From Whitmania pigra (taxonomy: Eukaryota; Annelida; Clitellata; Hirudinida; Haemopidae), in NCBI GenBank assembly GCA_021613335.1, contig JAJTWR010000021.1, positions 3,985,001 to 4,049,000 of the forward strand: DNA of 64,000 bases. Direction: 5' to 3'. Position numbers and translations under genes: made by a program. Within the stretch, counting starts at the first letter, position 1, and each line of letters begins with the position of its first letter. The notes below the pieces were generated by a model. The model saw only the letters and a program-made list of their open reading frames with translations, was not told the origin of the DNA and did no database searches. Below, piece after piece: positions 8,743 to 21,200 of this stretch.

Positions 8743-10811
8743 AGATAACCGACTCAATTATAATATTACAATGACCAATGACATACCCACTCTTATGAAC
8801 AATTACCGAGATTGTTAGCTCCACCCCTTTCGTCGGTTGTTGACTTCCTGAGAATGCACTCTATAACCATGTGAAGGTGGGAGGCTTGCACGAACTCACC
8901 TTCACGACCAATTAACAATTTGCCAAACAGGTGTTCTCGATTCCTTCATGTGCTGCAACTTCCCACCTGGCCTTGGGAATGGTTTATCCATCTGGGCACT
9001 TAAAAATGACAAATGCGACTGGAAAATCATTAATATTTTCAAAAGCTGCGATGATGGAATACGGATTTATTGGGTGATCTCGTCATCGAAACGACAGGGC
9101 ACGTTGATTGAATAGATTTTATGTATGGACAATAATAGACCAGCCGATGATCGCGAAGCAGATTTGCGGTCATTTCCATAGATGATGAGCTACAAAAAAA
9201 GAACACTCGACTACGTGAAAATGGTGATGAAAAGCGAGCGCAATTTCATCGCCTAATTGTTACACTGATGGAAATCTTCTGGCTGCTACGTGTCGGCAAT
9301 TGCAGACAAAGCAGAAGCTAAAAACCACGTGACTACGAGTCATGACCTGGTCACGCTTTCGTTGATGGTCGACCGAGTTAGTTAGCAGTAGTACTAAGAG
9401 TCAGTATGCAATGTCTGCTATCTAGCGTCTATGGTCACTGGTTAACTAAGCAGTACAAACGGATCACTTAATACGATGGAAATAAAAAAAAAGTTCTATT
9501 GCAAAAAGTTAATCGATGAAAGCAATGCTACTTACGTCTACGGTTAGTAATGGCTGGCATTTAATTAGGTAATTAATAGCAACTTAAAAAAGAAACATAT
9601 TTCATCATCACGATGTCGAGTCGTTCGTTTCGACGGTCGTGCCTGTCGATTGAAAGCCAATAATCGCTTGAACGTTCAGCAAAAGGACTCGAAATTGAAA
9701 GCAGATTGGCGTGCATTTATGTACAAAGCTTGCCTCATCGACTTCTGGTAGCGTCATCATCATCACTGAAGGGGGAAATATGGAGATCCCAAAGGATGCT
9801 CCAAACACCCACTTCAAATTATGGATTGCAAGAAAGGCTGGACAGAACACCACCTCTCTAAATGGCTCAACAGAGTTGAATGGCTGAGGATGACAAGATC
9901 ACACCAAACATCAGAGAATGAAATCAATTCCCTCCTCTTGAGGGAGAAAAAAGCAGACGAGAATTTAGCAGAGCAACGACAAGAGCAACAAGAAATCCTC
10001 CACCGTTGTGAGCCAAACTGTCTATTGGCACTGTCCACTTTTTTTTGCCACCGTCATCGATTGATCAACGTATTACCACATAAGCACATCACATTAAACA
10101 GCACTTGAATAACTAATGACATCAAAAGTTAATAATAATAATAAAAAAAAGTATAAAAAAAAGCATCGTCTTATATAAAGGTTATGACATCACTTAAAAA
10201 AGTATTCATGCGATGCAATTTTCGACAGCAAGCAAAATGAGTTCACAAACATGCATGCACTCGTATCTCATGATCTTCCAGTTTACACTAAATTTCAAAC
10301 ACTCGCTAATCTTCAACACAATAGAAACTTAAAAATAGGTCGGGTTGGGGTAAAACCTCAACCACAAAAACACGACAAAAGAATTCAAGAGGCAAGCGAC
10401 GTCATCAAACTGCGAATCACGAAAGCAACGAACATTTCAGGGGAACTGCAATTGAAGATGGAGCGAGCACATCCTTGCTGGTAGTAAAAAAGAGGAGATG
10501 GTGAGCACATTCCAGTGGAAAGAAGTAAGAATTCCATGCAATCAGGGGAATCAATTCAGCAACTATGGGTTCGAAACCAGGCAACGACTAAAGACACATT
10601 CACACAAGATGTATATGTGACACCAGCTCGCCCGTTCAATCGTTCAATTAGCAGGACAGACAGACAGAACAGAAGGGATGTCGAAGAACACGTCAAAAGA
10701 ATGCTGAAAGAAAGATGGAGAGCGCAAAACGTGGACAGATGCGAACCCGTTCGTCCATTGCTCGATCCATCTCCGCACTCAATCCATTTCCATCCTCCAA
10801 AATTTCTTCTT
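8743..10811. other. Intergenic stretch between convergent PRPF38A and adducin genes
   Basis: It holds the 3' flanks of two convergent genes. Open frames near 9608-10108 and 10251-10484 show no family signature. AATAAA is present at 9481-9486 on the plus strand. No mobile element or RNA gene is recognised. Confidence 0.4.
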
Positions 10812-13800
10812 TCACTTGTCCTTCTTCCTGTTGAATGAGGAAAAGAATCCCTTCTTCTTTTTCTTCTCCTTGGTTGGGGAGACGGTGGCCCCATGAGTGG
10901 GTGAGAGCTTGGTGAGGTGGATAGAATGAATTATGATAATAATAATAATAATAATAATAATATTAACTATGACGATGATAAAACGACTGCATCAATGATC
11001 AGTGATTACACCCGAGAAAAACTTCCCGAGTGGGTGGCAGCACAACCTATCCATCAATACATGACGGGAAGATGAAACTAATCGATGACTAATGAAATAA
11101 TAAAGTAATGAAACCAACCTCTTTGTCCGTGCTCGAGGAGGACTTGATGGGGGATCCGAGGGGCGGAGACCTGGCAGCTGCGGATAATAAATGCAAGCCA
11201 ATCAGGAATCAGATCTCGTCCAGACCAGTCGTTTGTTCGAATGACCGACTGATGGAAAATGAAAGACAAAAATGTTGAACTCACAAGGATCTTCTGCAGA
11301 CTTCTTCATGTCTTGATCTGCCTTCTTGGAAGGTGCTATGACGGTTTCCTCCAGTTTGTTGTCTGCTCTCCTATGAGGGTCGTGGCTCGACTTGATGGGA
11401 GTGCTCGTGGTTTCTGGGGTCCACTGTTTTGGGGTAACATATGGTCATGTCGTAAATAATGATCAATATATAAATAATATCACTAACAATAACTAATACA
11501 CTAATACTAATAACACTAATAATAACAATTAATAATAATATTACTATATATCATTACCTTGCTGTCCCTGCTTACATCCAGATCGGTCGGTCCCAGGCCG
11601 CTGTCACTGGTCTCTTCCCTTCTGCTGTCATCGAACGACCGCTCGTACTTCGTGGACTTCATCGATTGGTTCCCTCTGGCCTGCTGCTGCTTGCTCGTGC
11701 GTGACGAAGACCTGAGGAATGGATAAGCGTAATGTAAAAGCACGACGACATGTGAACGTTAAAGTATACATGATTTTATGATTGGAAAACATGTCAGGCT
11801 AAAGAAAGTAAAGACCGCAAGCATTCATCTATTTGGATTGTCAGCAATTCGTGGTTACGAGGAACTCGCAGAGGAAAAGACATCATCAGAGCGAACTTGC
11901 GGAGAGGCATTTTAGATATTAACCCAATTTAGGTATGCCTCTGATGACAAACCTATTTACATTATAAACTTATTATATTAATATATAATTATTAATATTA
12001 AATATACTACTTATTTGTGAACTATTCAGAAGCACAAAAAAGTACACCCAGGATTGACGCCTACCTTGTTGTCTCATCAAAATCGAGGACGAACGAAGAG
12101 ACCAGAGGTGGTTCGGCAACACTGGCGCACTTGCTTCTCTTGCCTTTGTCACCGTCCTCCTTCACCACACCTTCCCTGTAAGGGTAGCCAGTTCTGTAAC
12201 CCTGTGTAGTGAGAAAGGTTAAAAGCATAGCTTTAACATGAGGCATATTATTTTTTAACCAACAATTAGAATTAATATAACTTATAACAAACTGGTTTCA
12301 AACAAGAATTATTAATTGCAATCATACTGAAATCAAATCATATCAAATTGCAATCCTATACACATAATCACAAAAACACCATCTATAAAGATCTATGAAG
12401 AGCAGTCACGGTCTAATCCATTCATGGTTGCCTGAAAACAAAGTCCGATCAACTCACGGCATTGTCGAGGTGCTTCATCATGGTTTCAAACTCCTTCTCT
12501 CCTTTATTGTACCTTCGCCCGTTCTCGTCTGCACCCAACTGCCTTGCTGCTTTCAGAGCAGCCTGCTTGTCAGAGTCCGACAGCAGCTTCAGATTGGCCA
12601 ATCCACCTGGATTTCTGACCAGCGACAACTGGATTGGAAACGAACGGTGTTCACGGCAAACAAGACATCAAAATGTTGCATCGTCTGCAACAAGAAAGTA
12701 AAACGGCATCGACCAATCAGACCTGCGCGTTGATTCCAGACATGGTCTTCTGAGCCAACCAGAAAGCTTCCTCGATGCTCTCACCAATCAGCATCACTCC
12801 AAAGTTGCGTAGAAACAGGACCTGGGACAGAAAAAAACGAGAGAGTTCATTGGATGAAATTCAAAATATAATTATAATATACAATAAAAAATTTTTTGCA
12901 TAACTATTTTTATTCGTTATATTTACAATAACAACTATCATCATTTTTACAAGGAGCTTACTGACTCACCTTACTGGCAGGTCCAAGAGCTCTTCTCAGT
13001 TTGTCTCTCTGTTCTAGATCGAGATGTCCACCGTTATAGGAGAAGTAGCTGATGTCGCCCAGGGAGGCGGCATCGCTGTTGATGGGTAGCAGTCCTTGGT
13101 GCAGGGCAGAAATCTAGGTCAGAGGAGTAAAACCGATGAGTCGGACAACAAGGTTTTACATTGTGGATACATTCTTTCTGCATGAGCAATTCCAATCGCT
13201 TAGCAACCACCTGATGCAGCAGCAACGTAGAAATGAATACAAAGGTGATCAATAACAGACACCATTTGCACGTCTGCTTTGAACAATGGATACAGAACAG
13301 CGTCTCATTCCTCAAAGCGGTTCAATATTTTCCAACTAATTCATCATATTTTCAACAACAGTGGGAGTTCTCTATCTGCTTTTCCAAATACATTCATTCA
13401 CCCATTCATTCATTCATGATGAGTTGATCAATACCTTTGTCATGACTCATCCACAGCAGGAGCATCAACATCCACAAAAAAACAATCAACTCAAAGGAAG
13501 AGTTACTAACGGACACTGCTCCGACGTTAACCAGGTGAATCAGACACCTGGCATCGGGTCTGGAAGCGTAGACGGCCGAGTGCAGGCGAAACTCGTTCTT
13601 GTCGACCCCGGCATGGGAGGTCGCCACGGTCCCTGGGGAGGTCATGGACGGAGTGAGAGGGTTCACTGGAGTCTCCAGGATGTCGCCCTTCGAATTGACC
13701 TTGACAAGGTTGGAGGTCGTGACCTCGTGTGGCAGGATTCCATAAGTAGACACCAAGAATCGCTCGTGCTCCTGGCTAATCCTACCCTGATGGTGATGCA

Positions 13801-16671
13801 TCAGAACTAATTAGTTATGCGACTCGATAATAGACATTTTATCATCATAAATCTGCTCTCATCTCCATCAAGAACATGCATGAGTGCATACACGCATACC
13901 AGATCAGTGATTGACTTGCAAAAATAATTAAATTATAAATGTATGTTAGCATGAGCACATGGAATGATGAACCCATCAATAACAATACTACAACAGATTA
14001 ACAACAGCAGTTGTTATGCGAGTTAAGATGACATCATGACGTCAGGTCAGTAACATAATAATCTATCCATCTCCAAGAGAACTCAAAAATAATTACAACG
14101 GGCAACTCACAGTGATCCCCCCTTGGACACCCTGTCCCGTCCACCCGAGGAGATCCAGCAGCCTGTACAGGGAGGCCAGTTTGCACCTGAACGTCTTCTC
14201 CACCGAATCGAGGACCACGCTAGACTTGATATCAGATATCGGAATGCAAGGTCCCACCCCTGTAAACGGAGAGAGAAACTTGGCTTATTGACACCATTAT
14301 TATTATTATTATTGTCGTCAGTTAGGAGCTGCATTCAATTTTTAAAGCACCTAATTTCAACTCGAGCACAAGTCCACAATAATCAGTTCGAACTTGTAGT
14401 TTCTAACTTTGACATTTTAATTGAGCATGCTTCACAATTTCATGAGTGCATCCAGGACAACATGCCTCGCAAATTGAAATGGCATAAAAATTGCTGTCTG
14501 CCATGACTATCAATGCGTGCTTTCAAAAAAAGCTAGTGATGATGCTCCCAACGATATACCTTCTCTAAGATCATCATCATAATCACCAACACCAGGAAAA
14601 TGTCATCATCATCATCATGCCAGCATCTCCTCCAGCTGTCATTAACATCATCAATACCATTGCCATCAGAGTCTGAATTGTTTGGAACACACTTAAAGCA
14701 TGGACTAAAGTGTTCATGAATTGACAGTTATCAATTCATCATCATCATCATCAAACCTGTAGCTCAACATCCTCAAGAATGAATGATTGATGTGTTTGTG
14801 AATATCCTTTGCAACTCCTGTTGGATGGATGAACTAACAGATGAATACCATCATCATCATCATCGTCCAATTTTTAATAAATCTAGGCGAGGCATCTATG
14901 ATTTTTAACACAACATTCTGATAACCTAATCTTTCATCTCATTCAGATGTTACCAGCAGTTGATCGCATAATTAAATTTTTTTTAAAATCTCAAACAGGA
15001 TTTTCTTGCCATACAAATATCCTATCACCACCACCATTATCGACATCATTCTCATTTTTAGGCTGCCTGCACGTGCCATCATTACAACCATCACCATCAT
15101 CTTCATTACCATATCTGTCAATCGAATCACTTAACAGCAACAAACACGAGTGGAATTCTCTGCCAGCAATCCAGTGTAACAAGATATCGGGTCCTTTGGT
15201 GTGGTGTTGTCATTACAGAAATTCAAACTATGAAATCTCTTTTGACATTCAAACCATGTTGTTTTTTTTACTAGCTGGTAAACAAGTTAATAAAAACAGA
15301 CATGCTTGTGGACGATAACAAATATCTAGTTTTTCCATCTCTGTGGTATGTTGAGAGGCAACTTAAATTTAATTTCGCTTAATTGATTTAAATTTAAATT
15401 ATTGAAATGCTTAATTCAACATATTCAATTGTTTCCAACAAGGAAAAAGGGGGAATGGTAGCTGAACTTTAAATGATCGCTTTGCAAGCCAATGGATAAC
15501 CAATCACTGAGTCTACGCTAAAAGCCTACAATTATGAGTTAGATTATGTTGAGCATTAAATTTGTGACACAATGGTAGCAACCAAATATTCAAATGTTAA
15601 GCATCACCAATGATTAATCAAAAAAGGCTCACAATTCACTTTTGATACCAATTTGATGACAATTTGATACCAATTTGATGACAATACCAAGATGAGCACA
15701 TCAAACACCTGCCTCCAAAAATGCCACATCCAACTATGTTGTGGTTTCATACACTCAACAAGGGCTGGACTTTCCCGGAGGCTTAGCTAGAGGTTTCAGG
15801 GAAAAACTGACGATTTGGTACACGTGTCCGTGCGTGTGCGACACCTCAACCAAAGCTAAACCGAAAGTCACAGGACTTCCCATTGGAATTATTTTTTAAG
15901 CAGAAATTGATGGTCAACCAACTAGCATTTCCCTTCAACATCAACATTGACATCACTGCATCCTCACTACACAAACCCACCATTCCCAATGGCCGTTTTA
16001 ACCCTAGGAGCAAGGAAATCTGAGAGTCTTTGGATGCTGATGGAGTTGGGAGTGAGCGGACTTCCGTTCTGCATCATCTGCTCCACCACCAGGTCTTCCA
16101 GCTCGTCACGGAACAGACGACTCTGCAGCACCAACTTCACCCTTTTCCGCTCTGCCATCTGTCGAACGTCTTCCTTCACCTCCACCGGTCGCATCAGTTG
16201 CCTGATGTACTCGGGATCATCTTCGTCTGGAATCAAAGTTATTGTTTAGCAAATGTTTATTTTTCCAGTTTCAAATTTAATGAAATCAATAATGATCTTA
16301 TTGTTTGCTTTAACAGTGCAAAGAAATATGACAGTGCATAGAACCACACTACAACAGGCTTTGATGCAATAAAAATCAAAATAGCCTAACAAAGACTGTA
16401 ATCCCATTAAGTCTACAAAAAAAACCTAATCAAAGTTATCAGCCTAAAATTTATCAATAATTTGTGAGTTACTTGATAATAATACAAAGAAAATAAGATG
16501 CATTTAAGACGTGATGCATAAAGCCTGCAAAAATCATTGTGGCATCAATGATCAATGTCAGAAACATTGAATGACTTTCCAATCTGCATTTAATTATGAT
16601 AATGTTTCAGACATACCCAACGTTTCAATGTATCTACTGGTCTCGCCGTTCATTTGTACATCCACAGCCAT
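10812..16671 (-). CDS. ADD: Adducin-like protein, 12 coding exons
   Basis: Adducins cap actin filaments and promote spectrin-actin binding in the membrane skeleton. Exons in transcript order: 16671-16617, 16226-15981, 14259-14111, 13786-13511, 13113-12970, 12821-12723, 12628-12458, 12201-12065, 11711-11558, 11423-11285, 11177-11119, 10907-10812. They join in phase to 574 residues. The head (about 1-395) is the class II aldolase/adducin fold, with DDPEYIRQLMRP, FRCKLASLYRLLDLLGW, GILPHEVTTSNLVKVN, LHSAVYASRPDARCLIH, FGVMLIGESIEEAFW and GYRTGYPYR. The C-terminus SPTKEKKKKKGFFSS and FNRKKDK is the lysine-rich MARCKS-related tail that binds spectrin-actin and calmodulin in known adducins. The usual neck, conserved in animals and needed for oligomerisation, was not found: exon 8 passes straight into a Ser/Gln/Arg-rich segment (SSSRTSKQQQ). 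At 574 residues it is shorter than mammalian adducins (roughly 630-740). Exon 1 begins MAVDVQMNGETSRYIETLG. Confidence 0.9.
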
Positions 16672-18210
16672 TTTTTTCACGTAAAATTTTGCTATCAAAA
16701 AAGTAGATTAACTCTTCCACCTGTAAAACGTTTTAATTCCAGTTTTAGTGGATTTATAAACTTGGTTGGCGATGTAAAGTAATACAAGTAAATAGACGGT
16801 TAACTTGTGCACCGTGCAGCGATACGAAGACAAATGACTAAACCATCTGAAAATAAACAATTCAATAAAAATACAGCATGTAAACCTTTCGCGTGAGCAA
16901 CGCATGAAGTGCAATGGAATCCCAATTTTAAAACTTCGTTTGAAATTAAGAAAAAAAAACATTTCAGGATCCATTAAAATTCAAGAGCTCCTTACAAACG
17001 AAATAAAGTTCTCGACAACAGAAAATATAGTCGTCTCACTCACCTCAAAAATCGTAAAATAATCTTTTGCAGCTACCACCAAATCGAAAATAATAACCGC
17101 CGACGTCTGAACTTAGACACCAACAAACGCCATATTGTCACTGTCTACATGTATTTGTGAACTCCTCTTAAATTACCATGAAGCGCATAAAACGAAATTT
17201 CCCTTTTTCTATTTTTGCGTGATTTAATAATAATAATAATAAACAATTAGCAAGACTACTTTTAATTTAATATTACTTACTAAAGCACACTACAACAGGC
17301 TTTGATCCTAAAGCCACGGCACCAGATCCTGGAAACGATTTTACTTTCTATAACGCCCACGACACAGAATCTATCAAGTCTTTAATGCAAAAACGTTTTT
17401 CATTCGAAACTCAGTTTATTTTAGTATTTACAGCTTCAAAACTTGAAGAAAAACGATTAGTACAGCTCGTCTAATAACCTCCAATCGGAGGACATTACAA
17501 AAATAATTCCCAATGAGTCATGCGAATACCATGCGACAGCAGACGATTGTTTGCACAAACAAGCACTTAAGGCCAAAATGTGACATCTAAAAGGTAAAAG
17601 TTGAACCAGGGAGAAATAATTGTTAGATATTTGTTACATTTAATATAACCTTATTTTTTGAAGAGGTTTTTAAAAGCAAACAAATCATTTTCATTTTACT
17701 ATTTGCAATTAACACGACCCGATATTAGTGATTACTATTATAAAACAATAGGAGTGAAATTTAAGTGTACAAAGAGAAAAAGATCTGAAAACCCTTCAGA
17801 ACTTATACGAAATTTGATAAATCCACCAAATTGATTGACATTGACTGGCAGATTGTTAAAACAAACAGCCAGCACAGAACAATGTGGTTAAAAGCAACAT
17901 GCAGACATCATTTCAGCTCCTCAATGAAAGGTAATTTGAAGATGAGGCTCAGTTGATTCAACGGAAGTTGAACTTTGAACTTTGGAACTATCATTTTAAC
18001 CTTGGAAGTTCCCTTATTTTCTTGCTCCGAAAACCTGCAAACGCATTTAATTGGAATTTTTATAACTCCTACAAGTGAAAGTTGTAAAAAAGATGTTAAT
18101 ATGTAATATCAATAAATAAATGAATTTGTTTCACCATCAGATTATTTCAATAATTTTAAACACTTATATTGCATGGTTGTTAATTAATTTAAAGACAATT
18201 AATTAATTAA
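16672..18210. other. Intergenic stretch between adducin and golgin genes
   Basis: It contains the upstream region of adducin and the 3' flank of the golgin gene, both on the minus strand. A possible extra last golgin exon lies at about 18022-17979. A candidate minus-strand AATAAA is at 17420-17415. No other gene is supported. Confidence 0.4.
17415..17420 (-). promoter_or_regulatory. Candidate polyadenylation signal downstream of the golgin gene
   Basis: AATAAA on the minus strand, about 0.8 kb after the chosen stop codon and the nearest such hexamer noticed in that direction. The site is weakly supported because the DNA is AT-rich. Confidence 0.25.
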
Positions 18211-21200
18211 TTAGACTGCCAAAAGACTGACGTATGGCCTGGAATCCTCCTTCTCCAGAATCCTCTTCGTCTGATCTTCAGAGAACCTCACCACCGTACA
18301 AATGACCTTTGCCAGGGTCTGATGGCAAAATTAATCACACCGAAATTAAGCACACAAACCATTCGTAATTACCATTATAATTAATTATCAACAATTATGC
18401 TTTGGCCCAGAAATATTGCCTTGATGGTTGTCCTGCTTGTGAATAGATTGATTAATGATGGAGAGCCACTTCAAGCCAATCAAAACTCAAAGTTGTTACG
18501 ATTAATTATGAGGTAATTATTCAATAATTATGCAGAAGTAATTTGAAAGAAAATGTGAAACCAACATCATCATTATCATCATCATTATTATTATTAATAT
18601 TATCATCATCATCATCATCATCATCATTATTATTAATATCCTCATGCCTTGAAGAACAGATTCAACACACTACATATTACTGCAAACATTGTATTGTTTT
18701 GATAAATTTAAATCTGAAAGTGGTCGTTCCGTAGCCTTGTTGTAATTTCTAATAATAATCACATGGTTACCATCATTATTATATAATTAAAGTAGTCAGT
18801 AAAAATTATACAATAAGTATAAATTATATACAATCAGTACAAATTATATACTGAGTACAAATTATATACAGAATACAAATTATATACCGAGTACAAATTA
18901 CATGCAGAATACAAATTATATACTGAGTACAAATTATAAACTGAGTACAAATTATATACTGGGTACAAATTATGTAATCAGTACAAATTGTATAATCAGA
19001 GTCAACTTGAATCACCTTTGTTTCTGTGCCGAGCATGTACTTGTACAGGACGTTTCTGAGATACTGAAATAGAATGTCCTCTTCATCATAATCACCAACA
19101 TCACTATCATCACCATTGCTGCCTTCAGCATCATCAGCAGTCATAAATATCACCAAAACAGTCGCTGTCTTCATCACTGCCTTCCTTGTTATCATCACAA
19201 ACATGTCCGCCAGTGAGTTCCATCAACAAAATTGTTGTCATCGCCACCTCCGCCACCATCAAGACCATAATTGCCACGCGTTCTCTTTACCTCTAGTTCG
19301 GTAGGCTCAGTCAAGTCGAGGAAAGAGTCATGCTCCTGGTGATGATGATGATAATGATGTTTGAGGTGGTTGTTGGCATAATAGAAGTGCAGCTCCGAGC
19401 TCAATCGTTCGACCTGACATCACAGGCATTAAATGATTATTAACGAGGCTAAGAAGAATTATTACTTTTACATTTATGTTTGAATTCATTCGCATTTGTA
19501 TTTAGCCGATATTTTGAGTGACTTGTGTATCTGGATAGGATGTGAAGACACTTCTTAATCAATCTGTTATTTATATAGCGCTTCGACCCAAGGGCACTCC
19601 AAAAGTGCGCTGCAGGCTGGGTTGAGAACACGATACACAATGAATGTTGTTATTGTTGCCACATGCAGGAATGCTACAGCCGACCTGCAATTTTAATTTT
19701 TATTCTTAATTATTACACCCTTTGCAAAATATGAATTTTTAAATTCTTTGAGTAGATTAATCGTGCTACCAAGGACAGCACTTTCTCAATGCTGATATTT
19801 CATTTTGTGTGTTTGGCCTTAATAAAAATATTTTTAAAAAATAATAAAAAAGCTCACAACCTCTTTGGTGAGAAGGTGATATCTTTTGTGCAGTTCTTCG
19901 TAGTCCAGCTCTTTGGGGGGATAAGGACTACCCTGATAATGATGATGTGATGCTGATGCAATGGTTAATGCTCATGCAAATTGCAAAACAGTTCATAAAA
20001 TCCAGACCAACTCGTTGGTACCTGATATTCAAGATTGTCGTGACCACTGCCTCACATCAACTTACATTACATTAATGAACAATCACAACTAAGAAACCAC
20101 GTAAATTAGATATCAGTATGAATTAATTAATTATTATTTCAGTAAACTTACGTGCGGATGTACCTGAGTGTCAGAAAGATCCAGAAGGTCGGAGTCCGAC
20201 TTCTCGTTGCTGCTTTCAATCTGCTGACCTGCCGCTCTTTCGGGCTTTGCAGAGTATTTGATGGGCGACAGGTCAACGAGGTTCTGTTGATGGTCATCTA
20301 CACAACTGAAATTACCCTCGAACGGGACTTTCTCTATGCCTCCTCTGGATGTTTTTTCTGGGGTTAAGAAAATGTCTTGCGATAAGTCGAGGCTGTCGAG
20401 GTGTTCCCTGAGGGGAGGAGATGCAGGGCCCATGGAAGCGGAACCGTATCCTCGAGGGACGAGCATCGCTTCCCGTCGCTTCAGGAATTCGACCTCTCGA
20501 TGGCTCTCTTCCAACAAGTTTTTAACTTGTTCCAGTTCAGTCAACAGAGCTTCCTTATCCTGAGAAGCTGCATGAGTTTCTGTCTGAATTTCACTGGTGG
20601 GGAGTTCGTTTTGTTGATGGTTGATCCTAATTTTCCTGATTTTTTTTTCGGTCGGGTCATTCATCGCAAGAGTTTCTTCTCCGGCCACTGCAAGGTCAAA
20701 CTTATTGACATCTTCTTGAAGTTTTTCCAATCTCCTGGTGTCAGATGACAGGATTCCAGGCTCTGTGAAGTCATCAGTAGTTTCAGAGGCATCTTGTTTC
20801 AATCCTGCAATCACCGACAGGTTGCTGCTGTCATTGTAGTAGACATGTTTCTTGCTCAGATTCATCTCCACTTCTTCGTACTTCTGCACAAGGTCTCCGT
20901 AATTACTCCTCATTTCCTCGAGCTCCTTCTCCTTCATTGCCAAAGTGAAACTCAAGGCATCAAGTTGTTGCTGCAGTTCCTCATCTTTACTTGTCCATTC
21001 TTCAGAATACTCTTGACTTTTGTCTGACCTTGTTTTAGCCTGACTCACTCTGTTCTCTAGTGAAGATAACTCCTGGGAATCTTCAGAAAGTTCCTGTCCA
21101 GAGTTCAAAGTCATGGCATCATTTTTGGGGGCAGAGTTGTAACTCTCCTTCAAGACTTTTATTTCTTCCTTGAGAGAAGAGATCAGAGTGACTTTATCAT

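Noticed and set aside
9821..10108. 95-codon plus-strand frame rich in Glu, Gln and Arg
   Set aside because: No family match, no splice sites and no repeat copies seen; it lies in the 3' flank between convergent genes.
19560..19700. Possible extra golgin exon on the minus strand
   Set aside because: The open frame is explained by a SINE fragment, and the golgin phase closes without it.
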